Shown: one piece after another, positions 41,760 to 51,418 of the stretch
Layout: each line of letters begins with the position of its first letter
Numbering within the stretch: the stretch's first letter is position 1
Assembly (NCBI RefSeq): GCF_032335695.1
Contig: NZ_JACTOJ010000027.1
Coordinates: 1-60,636, forward strand
Reading direction: 5' to 3'
From: JACTOJ01 sp032335695
Lineage (GTDB): Bacteria > Bacillota > Clostridia > Clostridiales > Clostridiaceae
DNA: 60,636 nucleotides
Made by a program: the position numbers and the translations under genes
The notes under the pieces: model-generated
Told to the model about the DNA's origin: nothing
The model's input: the letters and a program-made list of their open reading frames with translations, nothing else
Databases searched by the model: none

Positions 41760-43112
41760 CTAAACCGCCTTAAATTTTGTCCACCTATCTTTTTTATAAT
41801 GCCATTCATAAATAACAGACTTCACAATCCAGTCAACAAACATTGCCACCCATGTACCGAGCATACCCATATGAAATTGAAGTGCAAAAACATAGGAAAG
41901 TGCAATTCTGCAAAGAATCATTGAAACAATACTTACAACCATAGGAAACTTAGCATCCCCGGCGCCTCGAAATACAATCGGAAGCATATAACCAGATGGC
42001 CATATGAGAATCATCATGACTGCATGTGCTATAACAATCGTCCATGTCATGGTATTTGCCTCAGCAGATAAATGATATACTTTCAGAATCAACGGCATGC
42101 ATGCCAAAACAATAGCTGAGCTTACTATAAAACTAATATGCATAATCAGTCGAACTTTCTTTTTATAATACTTTACCTGTTCATATTCTCCTGCTCCTAC
42201 ACATCTTGATATAATAACAGAAAGCCCAAGATTCATTGCCATACCTGGAAGAACTTCAAACATAACTATGGTTCCTGAAACAGAGTTAGCTGCGATGGAA
42301 GCAGTTCCAAATACAGAAACTATACTCAATACAACCAGCCTTCCCAGATAAAACATTCCATTTTCAAAGCCAAATGGCGCCCCGATATTTAATATTCGTT
42401 TCAACATCAATAAATCAAAACTCTGGGTTATGAAATTTGTAATTCTAAGTTCAAAATCTTTTTTATGAGCTAAAAATAATATAATTACAGCTGCTCCAGC
42501 TCTTGAAACCAGAGTAGGTATTGCAACCCCCAAAACTCCCATATGAAATCCTGTCACTAGCAGTGCATTACCTGCAATGTTTAATATATTCATAATCAGC
42601 ATGATTTTCATTGGCAGTTTTGCATTTCCCATAGTTCTAAATATTGCTGCTCCAGCATTATAAAGTGCAAGAAACGGCACAGAAATTGCTACCACCATAA
42701 AATACTGGTTTGCTGCACCTTCCACTTCTTTTGTAATTGAACCAAACAGGTTATGCAGAATCAGCGGCTTACACAAATAAAGCAATGCAGTGATAATAAT
42801 AGCCAATACCAAAGCTGTCTTTACCAGTTGATTTGCTGCCTTTCTCGCATTGCTTATCTCTTTTCGTCCAAGGTACTGTCCTGCTATAACAGCTCCTCCA
42901 GTTGCCAGTGCTGCAAAAATACTAATAATTAGTGCCATAACAAAGTCAACTAATGAAACACCGGACACTGCTGACTCGCCGACCTGAGCCACCATCATAG
43001 ATGCTGCCATCCCCACGGTGTACTCTAATCCCTGTTCAATGGTCAGCGGTAAAAATAATGAAAATAAATCCCTGTTTGTAAAAAATCGCTTTTTATCTAA
43101 TATTTTTTCCAT
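41760..43112 (-). CDS. MATE-family multidrug efflux transporter
   Basis: The 450-residue protein has twelve predicted membrane helices and MATE motifs: SLFLPLTIEQGLEYTVGMAAS at the start, GGAVIAGQYLGRKE after helix 2, PFLALYNAGAAIFRTMGNAKLPMKI mid-protein, and YMLPIVFRGAGDAKFPM in the second half. MATE pumps export cationic drugs by Na+ or H+ antiport. It may remove products or toxic substrates of the adjacent reductases. The degraded LysR gene upstream on the same strand may have been its regulator. Confidence 0.92.
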   Translation of the reverse strand: MEKILDKKRFFTNRDLFSLFLPLTIEQGLEYTVGMAASMMVAQVGESAVSGVSLVDFVMALIISIFAALATGGAVIAGQYLGRKEISNARKAANQLVKTALVLAIIITALLYLCKPLILHNLFGSITKEVEGAANQYFMVVAISVPFLALYNAGAAIFRTMGNAKLPMKIMLIMNILNIAGNALLVTGFHMGVLGVAIPTLVSRAGAAVIILFLAHKKDFELRITNFITQSFDLLMLKRILNIGAPFGFENGMFYLGRLVVLSIVSVFGTASIAANSVSGTIVMFEVLPGMAMNLGLSVIISRCVGAGEYEQVKYYKKKVRLIMHISFIVSSAIVLACMPLILKVYHLSAEANTMTWTIVIAHAVMMILIWPSGYMLPIVFRGAGDAKFPMVVSIVSMILCRIALSYVFALQFHMGMLGTWVAMFVDWIVKSVIYEWHYKKDRWTKFKAV

Positions 43113-43212
43113 AAAAATTACTCCTTTTCTTTTGTAATTTCATAATATCTTTTACCCTAAAAAAGAGCAATTTCACTTACTAATCACCTTAATAAGTTAA
43201 ACTTATTCGAAA

Positions 43213-44119
43213 TTATTTTTTATCATTATCTGCCAGCAACGTTTGTAGTATATCAGCAAATTCTCTTACATCTTCTGCATCTCTACCTTTTTTCCAAAAT
43301 GCATAATAATTCCTCTGTATCTGATTTTTCTCCTGAAGAAGAGGTAATCTGCGAATAGGAATTTGCATATGCATAAAGTTTTTACCTCCTTCTACTGGCA
43401 TAAATCCCTTGTTTCCCGCAACCAGCATTCTCCCTTCTTCTAAATTTTCTGCAAAAACAAAGCTGCCATTAAATCCCATGGTATTTTGATAATAGTTCTG
43501 CTCATTTTCCTGTTGTTCTTTGGAAGCAATCAGTATGCAAGGGGGGCTCTCTTAAGATCTTCCATTGTCAAAAACCTCATATTGTTCAAAGGACTCCTGG
43601 GGCTGATATTTCAATAAATAAATACACTGTGCACAAATGATAATTAACATATGCTTCTGATAACGCTCGTCTCTGATCACTGATTACCATATCCACATCT
43701 TCATTCCGCAAAAAGTCATACAAATCCTCATGATTTCCATTTACTATCTGAAGGTCTGTTTCTGTATATCTCTGAGAAAACACTGCCAGAGACTGTTGAA
43801 GTTCCTGCATAGCAAAGCTCTTACAATATCAGACCCTGAGTTGATTTTCGCTATTTCCTACAATCTTACGTGTCTCCCTTTTTAGCCTTTCTGCCTCGTC
43901 CAGCAATAAAAGGCTATGCTTATAAAAATATTCACCTGCAGAAGTCAAAGAAAATTTTCTGTTCTAGCGTATGATTAACTCCACTCCTAAATCAGCCTCA
44001 AGTGCCTGAATCTGTTGAGAAATAGCCGACTGTGAAATAAAGCACTCCTCCGCTGCTTCTGTAAAGCTGTTTCTCTCAACAATCTTTGTAAAATATTTCA
44101 TTTGCCTAAGTAGCATCAT
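43213..44119 (-). pseudogene. LysR-family regulator, decayed
   Basis: From ATG 44119, behind AGGAGGTTT, the text is MMLLRQMKYFTKIVERNSFT, EAAEECFISQSAISQQIQAL, EADLGVELIIR, a clear LysR helix-turn-helix. A TAG interrupts after IIR and a TGA after NQLRV. The substrate-binding part continues in frame as MQELQQSLAVFSQRYTETDL to about 43590, then shifts frame to MGFNGSFVFAENLEEGRMLV through 43213. Three lesions make it non-functional. LysR regulators often control a neighbouring transporter, here the MATE gene. Confidence 0.87.
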
Positions 44120-44148
44120 AAACCTCCTTTTCTTCATAAAACTTGTAC

Positions 44149-45054
44149 TTACCTTTCTATTTCATATAAATCATAGTTCCTGGTTCCAAGCTCAAGCTCT
44201 TCTGCATGTTCTACTGTATGAATCCCATGTCTGGACTCCATTCTCTCAATCAGTGCTTTTCCGTCTTGGGCTGCATATACTAGGTCAACACATGCTTGAT
44301 CCAATGCAACGGGGTCCAAACCTGCAAGTATTCCAATATCATCCATTTCCGGTTTTGCCGGATTAGAGTCACAGTCACAGTCTACAGATAAGTTATTCAT
44401 AACATTTATATAAACAATATTTTTTCCTACATAATCAGCAACAGCTTTTGCTGCTTCTGCCATTGACTCTAAAAAGTCATCCTTTGGAGTGTTTAGCCCA
44501 AATCCTGTAGTTTCCCTTCCTGCACTATGAATCAAACTCTTTCCCATGGAAGATGCAATTCCTATTGACATATTTTTAAGCACTCCGCCAAATCCCGCCA
44601 TAGCATGCCCTTTAAAATGTGCTAAATTAATTACGAAATCATAATTTGCTAAATGCGAGCCAACCAAATCTTCTTTAAGATGTTTTCCATTAGTCACAGG
44701 AATACTCATAGAACCATCTGCATCCATAATATCAACAGGGGCAATGGCTGTGAATCCATGCTTTTCTACTGCATGACGATGAGATATAGTATCTGCTCGT
44801 CCTCCACCATATGCAGTATTACATTCTACAATCGTTCCATTAACTAGCTGAACTAGCGGTGCAATTAATTTTGGTGACAAAAAATGATGTCCTCCTGGTT
44901 CGCCGCTAGATATCTTTACTGCCACTCTTCCTGTTGCTTTATGTGCTAGAGCTTCATAAATTGCAATTAAACCTTCTGGACTTATATCTGTGGTCATATA
45001 AACTACAGCTTTGCTTTTATTATCACTGTTTTTCTTACTTGTTATTAACTCCAT
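44149..45054 (-). CDS. DUF362-family protein
   Basis: The 301-residue protein has the DUF362 pattern: RVAVKISSGEPGGHHFLSPKLIAPLV, NTAYGGGRADTISHRHAVEKHGF, FVINLAHFKGHAMAGFGGVLKNMSIGIASSMGKSLIH, and GILAGLDPVALDQACVDLVY. The N-x-x-H-x-K-G-H-x-x-x-G-x-G-G-x-L-K-N core is diagnostic. Many DUF362 proteins carry a ferredoxin tail; this one does not. The function is not established. It stands alone behind MerR-type promoter P5. Confidence 0.88.
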   Translation of the reverse strand: MELITSKKNSDNKSKAVVYMTTDISPEGLIAIYEALAHKATGRVAVKISSGEPGGHHFLSPKLIAPLVQLVNGTIVECNTAYGGGRADTISHRHAVEKHGFTAIAPVDIMDADGSMSIPVTNGKHLKEDLVGSHLANYDFVINLAHFKGHAMAGFGGVLKNMSIGIASSMGKSLIHSAGRETTGFGLNTPKDDFLESMAEAAKAVADYVGKNIVYINVMNNLSVDCDCDSNPAKPEMDDIGILAGLDPVALDQACVDLVYAAQDGKALIERMESRHGIHTVEHAEELELGTRNYDLYEIER

Positions 45055-45345
45055 AGCAATCCTCCCCTTTTTCTATCCTTATTTTATTTCCTTGATTTTC
45101 ATAAAATTATTTTTCAATTTCTATTTTCAAAGGTAATGATACTCCTTTGAGTTAACTCCAAGTCAATAACTTTTTATATTTCTATCTAGGATGAAAGCAT
45201 TTTAAATTATATAAAGATTTATTCTGTCTTTTTTAAATACATCTATATTTTCCACCTATTATATGTCTTTATCTACCGACATTATTTAATTGTTTAATTA
45301 AAATAGACTTGTAAGGAACTTTCAGAAAACTAGGATAATTATGAG
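45055..45345. other. Divergent intergenic region DUF362 / GH127
   Basis: It holds P5 for the leftward gene. Rightward, a pyrimidine-rich stretch precedes the glycosidase gene; no consensus promoter is obvious, so expression may depend on an activator such as the AraC-type gene at 47311-48191. Confidence 0.5.
45136..45166 (-). promoter_or_regulatory. MerR-type promoter P5 (DUF362 gene)
   Basis: TTGACT (45166-45161), a 19-base spacer with the dyad TGGAGTTAACTCAA, TATCAT (45141-45136), minus strand. Confidence 0.82.
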
Positions 45346-45354
45346 GTGAAAAAT

Positions 45355-47172
45355 ATGTTAAAACCAATTGATCAAAAAAACGTAAAGCTTTTACCAAGTA
45401 TCTTCAAAGAAAGATATGAATTGAACCGCAAATATCTCTTGAGCTTGAAAAATAATAGCTTACTTCAGAACTTTTATTTAGAAGCAGGAATCATATTGCC
45501 TGGACTTCAAGTGTTGCATAATCCAGATACCGATGATATATTTTGGGGCTGGGATGCTCCAACCTGTCAGCTGAGAGGTCATTTTTTAGGACATTGGCTA
45601 TCAGCTGCTGCTTCCGTATTTGTTATCGATGATGATTATGAAATGAAAGCAAAGCTTGATAAAATAATTGATGAGCTGAAAATGTGCCAGGAATTAAACG
45701 GTGGTGAATGGGTTGGTTCCATACCTGAAAAGTACTTTAATAAGCTAGAACATTCTCAACATGTGTGGTCACCACAATATGTAATGCATAAAACGCTTAT
45801 GGGTCTAACCCACTCCTATATAATAGCAGGAAATGAAAAAGCATTATCAATTATTGACAAACTAAGTGATTGGTATATTCAATGGACCGATGATATGCAA
45901 AAAAAGAATCCACATGCTATCTATAGTGGTGAAGAATCTGGTATGTTAGAGATATGGATCACCCTTTATGAGGTAACAGGTAAAGAAAAATATCTTGAAC
46001 TTGCAAAAAGATATAGCAATCCAAGAATTTTCCGTGATTTAGAGGCTGGACGCGATACCTTAACTAATTGCCATGTGAATGTCAGCATACCTTGGGCGCA
46101 TGGAGCTGCAAAGCTTTATGAGGTGACAGGCAATGAAAAATGGAGAAAAATTACGGAAGCGTTTTGGAAGAACGCCGTGACAGACCGTGGATATTACTGT
46201 ACTGGTGGTCAAGGTGCCGGTAAATATTGGACGCATCCTTTCAAGCTTGGTCATTTTCTAAGCGAAACTACTCAAGAATTTTGTACCGTATATAATATGA
46301 TAAGATTAGCTTCCTATCTCTACAAGTGGACAGGAGATACCTCTTATGCCGATTACATTGAACTTAACTTATATAACGGCGTACTTGCTCAACAAAACAT
46401 GGAAACTGGAATGCCAACATATTTTCTTCCATTAAAATCTGGAGCCACTAAAAAATGGGGAAGTGCAACTAGGGATTTCTGGTGCTGCTATGGAACTATG
46501 GTGCAGGCTCAAGCTATGTATAACTCACTGATTTACCTTGAAGATAAGGATAGACTTATCGTAAGCCAATATATACCTTCGGAAACAAACTGGGACTATA
46601 ACAATACCAATATCAATATTGCACAAACCATAGATATGAAATCATATAATGCCCTTGCTCTCTTCGATGAAAGAGATGAAAGTCAGATGTCTAGATGGTT
46701 GCTTAAATTCAAGGTTAGTGCGGAAAGAAATGAAAAATGCACTCTTTCTTTCAGAGTACCTAAGTGGGTTAAAGAAAAACCTACATTGACTATTAATGGC
46801 AAAACAATTGATGATTTACAAATAGAAGCTGGGTATATTAATATTCATAGAGAATGGTCAACAGATGAAATAAAAATATACTTTCCATGCAAAATAGAAG
46901 CAAGTCCGCTGCCAGATATGCCTGACACATATGCGTTCATGGAAGGCCCCATCGTTTTGGCAGGTATATGCGATGGAGAAAGAAAACTATATGGTGATAT
47001 TAATAAGCCTTATGAATTCCTAACCCCACAATATGAACATACTTACAGAATATTGCCATGGAAGCAAGGCTGTTATAAAACTTTTAACCAGGAACAAACC
47101 ATCAAATTCATGCCTTTATATGAAGTTACGAATCAAAAATATACTGTTTACTTTAATGTATCTGCAAAATAA
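45355..47172 (+). CDS. GH127/146-type beta-L-arabinofuranosidase (DUF1680)
   Basis: The start is ATG 45355 (605 residues), 8 bases after GAGG. The (alpha/alpha)6-barrel family is recognised by FWGWDAPTCQLRGHFLGHWLSA, YSGEESGMLEIW, YYCTGGQGAG, ETTQEFCTVYNMIRLA and FWCCYGTMVQ. By comparison with HypBA1, Glu308, Cys310, Cys377 and Cys378 would hold the zinc, with Cys377 as nucleophile. No signal peptide, so it is a cytoplasmic enzyme for imported arabino-oligosaccharides. A convergent, now frameshifted AraC-type regulator follows, which may have controlled it. Confidence 0.92.
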   Translation: MLKPIDQKNVKLLPSIFKERYELNRKYLLSLKNNSLLQNFYLEAGIILPGLQVLHNPDTDDIFWGWDAPTCQLRGHFLGHWLSAAASVFVIDDDYEMKAKLDKIIDELKMCQELNGGEWVGSIPEKYFNKLEHSQHVWSPQYVMHKTLMGLTHSYIIAGNEKALSIIDKLSDWYIQWTDDMQKKNPHAIYSGEESGMLEIWITLYEVTGKEKYLELAKRYSNPRIFRDLEAGRDTLTNCHVNVSIPWAHGAAKLYEVTGNEKWRKITEAFWKNAVTDRGYYCTGGQGAGKYWTHPFKLGHFLSETTQEFCTVYNMIRLASYLYKWTGDTSYADYIELNLYNGVLAQQNMETGMPTYFLPLKSGATKKWGSATRDFWCCYGTMVQAQAMYNSLIYLEDKDRLIVSQYIPSETNWDYNNTNINIAQTIDMKSYNALALFDERDESQMSRWLLKFKVSAERNEKCTLSFRVPKWVKEKPTLTINGKTIDDLQIEAGYINIHREWSTDEIKIYFPCKIEASPLPDMPDTYAFMEGPIVLAGICDGERKLYGDINKPYEFLTPQYEHTYRILPWKQGCYKTFNQEQTIKFMPLYEVTNQKYTVYFNVSAK

Positions 47173-47180
47173 TTAAATAA

Positions 47181-47246
47181 ATTGCCCATCTTTATCTATA
47201 TATCATAATCACAGAGAAATGATATGAACAGAATAAGATGGGCAAT
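47181..47246. terminator. Hairpin between the GH127 and AraC genes
   Basis: ATTGCCCATCTTTATTC-type arms at 47181-47196 and 47231-47246 pair over about 15 bp, with a large internal loop. The convergent position suggests bidirectional termination. Confidence 0.55.
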
Positions 47247-47310
47247 AAAATTACAAAGTATAATTCTATATATGTAGACATTAGTAAAGGCGCAGCAAAT
47301 CATATAATTC

Positions 47311-48191
47311 TTAATTTATCATTTTTCTAGTAAATGCTTTCTTATACTGTGAAGGTGTTATTCTATTCCCTCAATTTTCTTAAATAGCTTCATAAAATAT
47401 TTTTCATCCGAAAAGCCGCATGAATAGGCAACTTCTTTAATCGATATGTCATAATTCATCATAAGTGACTTAGAACTATCGATTCTTGTTTTATTAATAA
47501 AATATTTGAAAGAATGATTTGTAGTTTTCTTTAATAATGATGATAAATAATCTGGATTATAACCAAATTCGTTGGCTATGTCAGTTAGAGTGATTTCTTT
47601 ATAGTAATTTGCTTTAATCCAATCTATGATTCTAGCTATATTATAAGGTATAGAATTGCTGCTTTTATGCTGCATTTCAATAAATTCCTGAGATATCTCC
47701 ATTGCCAAGAAACTAAGTGCATAGTCTAAAATCTGATTTGAATAAATCATTTCCTGTCTTGATAAATCTAGAAGTTGATTTAATAATAATGGAGCTCTTT
47801 GTGTAAATGAAACTTCTCCCTTCTCTGGCATGATATAAATATTTTTTGTTGAATCTTCTTCCCTTTGTTTCAACATTTCAACTGCAAAGGTTTCCTCTGT
47901 CATTACAGTAACTTGTTCATTTATCAAAAAGTGAACCCAAAGATAAGATAATTTTCCTTCAGATGGCCTGTATCCAAAGTGTTCTTCATTTGCTTTTAAA
48001 AATATGTATTGATTGGGGCCAACTTGGAAATTAACACCCTCTTGTGAAATATATAGAGTTCCTTCCTTAACCATAATCAATACATTCATATCAAAGCAGC
48101 GTTTATGATGCAGAAAATTATTCTTACTTATCAAGTTTCCACACCAAACATATTTTAGTGAGCAAGAAGCATCTGATAGAAAATATCTCAT
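47311..48191 (-). pseudogene. AraC-family regulator with a C-terminal frameshift
   Basis: The protein has an N-terminal cupin-like sensor (QEGVNFQVGPNQYIFLKANEEHFGYRP) and two C-terminal helix-turn-helix units (ITLTDIANEFGYNPDYLSSLLKKTT; SIKEVAYSCGFSDEKYFMKLFKK). The open frame ends at 47358 after KKIEGIE. One base out, the family's conserved tail continues as RITPSQYKKAFTRKMIN to TAA 47311-47313. The lesion lies near 47370 and removes the end of the second DNA-binding unit, so the short 277-residue product may be partly or not functional. Sugar-responsive control of the GH127 gene is inferred from position. Confidence 0.8.
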
Positions 48192-48241
48192 CTACGTATA
48201 TACCACCTTTATTATTATTTGTAATAATTGGCATTCAAAGC

Positions 48242-48270
48242 TTGACGTCAGCTCTATTATATCTTATAAT
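48242..48270 (+). promoter_or_regulatory. Promoter of the T-box-leuS transcript
   Basis: TTGACG (48242-48247), 17 bases, TATAAT (48265-48270). Transcription would start near 48277, giving a ~255-base leader. Confidence 0.88.
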
Positions 48271-48276
48271 ATATTA

Positions 48277-48505
48277 AAATTCTATATTTTGCGTTGAAAT
48301 GGAGTAGTAATGTAAATATAGCTTAAGAGAGCTGCTGGTTGCTGTGAAGCAGTGCTAATATGACATGAACTCGCCATGGAGCTTGTTTGGCATTAGTCAA
48401 GCACGGTATTAACCGATACAATTTCAAGCGAGGCTTTATTTAAAGCCTAATTAGAGTGGTACCACGGATGTCCTTCGTCTCTTTCTTAGACGAAGGGCTT
48501 TTTTA
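48277..48505 (+). promoter_or_regulatory. T-box riboswitch, leucine-specific, controlling leuS
   Basis: The leader has the T-box sequence AGAGTGGTACCACGG (48453-48467) followed by an intrinsic terminator (CCTTCGTCT with AGACGAAGG, 48472-48496, then TTTTTTA). The specifier loop ATGAACTCGCC offers codon CTC at 48370-48372, a leucine codon matching the downstream gene. Uncharged tRNA-Leu pairs with specifier and T-box to favour the antiterminator. Confidence 0.95.
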
Positions 48506-48532
48506 TTTTATATAAGCAAGGAGGAAAAAAAT

Positions 48533-50980
48533 ATGGCAAAATACAATACAAAAATTGATGAAAAATGGCAAAAAAAATGGGAGGAAACTTCTCTTTATAA
48601 ATTTGACGAAAACAAACCTGGCAAAAAACTATATGTATTAGAAATGTTCTCCTATCCTTCCGGCGCTAAGCTTCATGCAGGACACTGGTTCAACTATGGT
48701 CCTACAGATTCTTGGGCTAGAATGAAAAGGATGCAGGGCTTCAATGTATTCCAGCCTATGGGTTTTGACGCTTTTGGGCTTCCTGCAGAAAACTATGCTA
48801 TAAAAACAGGAATTCATCCTAAGGATTCTACTTTGAAAAATATAGAAACTATGGAACAGCAGCTAAAGTCCATGGGTGCTATGTTTAACTGGGAGCATGA
48901 GGTTATAACCTGTATGCCTGATTATTATAAATGGACTCAATGGCTTTTCTTAAAGCTTTACGAAAAAGGATTGGCTTACAGAAAGAATGCTCCTGTAAAT
49001 TGGTGCCCTAGCTGTAACACTGTTCTTGCTAACGAGCAGGTTTTAGATGGAGCCTGCGAGAGATGCGGAACAGAAGTTACAAAGAAAGACCTTACTCAAT
49101 GGTTCTTCAAGATTACAGATTACGCAGATGAGCTTATAGAAAAGTTAGATGAATTAGATTGGCCTGAAAAAACAAAAACTATGCAAAAGCATTGGATTGG
49201 AAAATCTATTGGCTCGCAGGTAACTTTCAAAGTTGCTGATTCTTCACTTTCCTTTGATGTATTCACTACAAGAGTTGATACCTTATTTGGTGTAAGCTAT
49301 GTGGTTCTTGCTCCAGAAAACCCACTAGTAAATGATTTAACTACTGAGGCGTTTAAGGAAGCGGTAGAAAAATATAAGAATGAGGCAAAGAAACAGAGCG
49401 ATATTGAAAGGCAATCATTGACAAGGGAGAAAACCGGTGTATTTTCAGGTTCCTATGCTATAAATCCTATAAATGGCCAAAAGGTTCCTATATGGATTGG
49501 AGATTATGTTCTAGCTACCTATGGAACAGGTGCAGTAATGGCAGTTCCAGCTCATGATGAAAGAGACTATGCCTTTGCTAAAAAATATGATTTACCTATT
49601 GAAAAGGTAGTTGATGGAGGCAGTGAAGAATTATTCACGGAAGATGGAGTGCTTGTAAACAGCGGTGATTTCACAGGGTTTACCTCTGCTGAAGCTAGAG
49701 AAGCCATAGTTGAAAAGCTTACTTCACTTGATCTTGGATCTAAGAAAGTAAATTATAGATTAAGAGACTGGTTAGTATCAAGACAGAGATATTGGGGCGC
49801 TCCTATACCTGTAGTTCACTGTGAAAAATGCGGTATAGTGCCAATACCTGAAAGTGAATTGCCTGTAACTCTTCCTTACAATGTAGAATTTACACCAGAT
49901 GGAAAATCACCTCTTGCAAAGAGCGAGGAATTCATGCATACTACTTGCCCTCACTGTGGAGGTCCAGCTTTGAGAGATCCTGATACCCTAGATACATTTG
50001 TATGTTCTTCCTGGTATTATTTAAGGTATGTGGATAATAATAATAGCGATATACCTTTTGACTCAGAGAAAGTTAACAAGATGCTGCCTGTAGACAAATA
50101 TGTAGGTGGCCCGGAGCACGCATGTATGCATTTATTATATGCAAGATTTATCACAAAAGCTCTAAGAGATATGGGATATGTTAATTTTGACGAGCCTTTT
50201 AAATCTCTTACACACCAAGGACTTATATTAGGACCTGACGGACTTAAGATGAGTAAATCAAAGGGAAATACTATATCTCCTGATGATTATATCAAACAAT
50301 ATGGTGCAGATGTATTCAGACTTTATTTGATGTTTGGTTTTGCTTATTCTGAGGGCGGAGCTTGGAGCGATGATGGTATAAAATCTATAGCTAGATTTGT
50401 TGATAGAGTTGAAAGAACCATGGATAGCTGCATAGAAATAATTAACTCTGTGGAAAGCAGCAATCAAATTGGAAAAGCAGAAAAAGAACTGAATTTTTGG
50501 AGACATACAGCTATAAAGGGCGTAACTGAGGATTCAGAAAAAATGCAATTCAATACAGCCATAGCTAGAATAATGGAATATACTAATGCTTTTTCAAAAT
50601 ATTTAGCAGAGGAAAAAAAGAATGCTGATTTTCTAAAAGGATGTACAGAAGACTATATAAAGCTTCTAGCACCTTTTGCTCCACATTTTGCAGAAGAAAA
50701 TTGGAGTTTAATAAATCCTTCAAAGGATGATAATTACTCTGTTTTCGACACTACTTGGCCAGTTTTTGATCCTTCAGCTCTTATAAAGGATGAAGTTGAA
50801 ATAGCAGTACAGATAAACGGGAAAATAAAGGCTAAGGTGATGATTGGAACTGATATGACTGAAGATGAAATAAAAGAGACAGCTTTAGAGACTCCAGAGG
50901 TTAAAGCTCTTACTGAAGGAAAAACAGTAGCCAAAGTAATTGTTATAAAGGGAAGACTTGTCAATATAGTTGTAAAATAA
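48533..50980 (+). CDS. leuS: Leucyl-tRNA synthetase
   Basis: This complete 815-residue class I synthetase has HAGH (48-51, HIGH box) in YPSGAKLHAGHWFNYGPTDS, a zinc-knuckle region CPSCNTVLANEQVLDGACERC, the CP1 editing domain with TRVDTLFGVSYV and YGTGAVMAVPAHDERD, and KMSKS at 572-576 (LKMSKSKGNTISPDDY). It charges tRNA-Leu in the cytoplasm. The ribosome site AAGGAGG lies 9 bases before ATG. Expression is governed by the T-box leader. Confidence 0.98.
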   Translation: MAKYNTKIDEKWQKKWEETSLYKFDENKPGKKLYVLEMFSYPSGAKLHAGHWFNYGPTDSWARMKRMQGFNVFQPMGFDAFGLPAENYAIKTGIHPKDSTLKNIETMEQQLKSMGAMFNWEHEVITCMPDYYKWTQWLFLKLYEKGLAYRKNAPVNWCPSCNTVLANEQVLDGACERCGTEVTKKDLTQWFFKITDYADELIEKLDELDWPEKTKTMQKHWIGKSIGSQVTFKVADSSLSFDVFTTRVDTLFGVSYVVLAPENPLVNDLTTEAFKEAVEKYKNEAKKQSDIERQSLTREKTGVFSGSYAINPINGQKVPIWIGDYVLATYGTGAVMAVPAHDERDYAFAKKYDLPIEKVVDGGSEELFTEDGVLVNSGDFTGFTSAEAREAIVEKLTSLDLGSKKVNYRLRDWLVSRQRYWGAPIPVVHCEKCGIVPIPESELPVTLPYNVEFTPDGKSPLAKSEEFMHTTCPHCGGPALRDPDTLDTFVCSSWYYLRYVDNNNSDIPFDSEKVNKMLPVDKYVGGPEHACMHLLYARFITKALRDMGYVNFDEPFKSLTHQGLILGPDGLKMSKSKGNTISPDDYIKQYGADVFRLYLMFGFAYSEGGAWSDDGIKSIARFVDRVERTMDSCIEIINSVESSNQIGKAEKELNFWRHTAIKGVTEDSEKMQFNTAIARIMEYTNAFSKYLAEEKKNADFLKGCTEDYIKLLAPFAPHFAEENWSLINPSKDDNYSVFDTTWPVFDPSALIKDEVEIAVQINGKIKAKVMIGTDMTEDEIKETALETPEVKALTEGKTVAKVIVIKGRLVNIVVK

Positions 50981-51053
50981 ATCCTTGCTTTTTAAAAGAA
51001 AATAGGCTATTATATTGATAATACTTTTCAATTAATATAGGTGGGTGATGAAA

Positions 51054-51380
51054 ATGGAAAAAGTTACTATAAGTCAAGATGCATATACTGAATTTAAGTC
51101 ATTTTTAGATGAAAATAATATAGATAAATACAGCATTAGAATTAACTATGCAGGCTCTAGCTGCAGCGGTCCTGTTTTTAATATATCTGTTGATGATTCT
51201 AAGGAAAATGATATAGTAGAAAAGCATGAAGAGGTTTCTTTCTTAGTGCAATCAGATTTAGTAGATGAATTTGGTGGCTTCATTATTCTTTCAAGCGAAG
51301 AAAATGAAGGCAGAGGCCTTTCTCTTAGACCTCTTATTGCACCAGAAGGCGGCTGTGCTTCTTGCCAGGGCTGTCACTAA
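51054..51380 (+). CDS. HesB/IscA-like small protein
   Basis: ATG 51054 (MEKVTISQDAYTEFKSFLDE, 108 residues) lies 9 bases after AGGTGG. The fold pattern follows A-type iron-sulfur carrier proteins (SIRINYAGSSCSGPVFNISVDD), and the tail EGGCASCQGCH supplies three cysteines. It is a clostridial HesB-like family, sometimes a selenoprotein in relatives, with cysteines here. The exact role in metal or redox handling is not known. It is possibly transcribed with leuS; a strong terminator follows. Confidence 0.75.
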   Translation: MEKVTISQDAYTEFKSFLDENNIDKYSIRINYAGSSCSGPVFNISVDDSKENDIVEKHEEVSFLVQSDLVDEFGGFIILSSEENEGRGLSLRPLIAPEGGCASCQGCH

Positions 51381-51390
51381 AACAGAGGCA

Positions 51391-51418
51391 AAAAAAGCGG
51401 CAAATAGCCGCTTTTTTT
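51391..51418. terminator. Bidirectional terminator between the HesB-like gene and relQ
   Basis: AAAAAAGCGGC and GCCGCTTTTTTT around AAATA: an 11-bp stem with A- and T-runs on both sides, between convergent genes. Confidence 0.95.
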
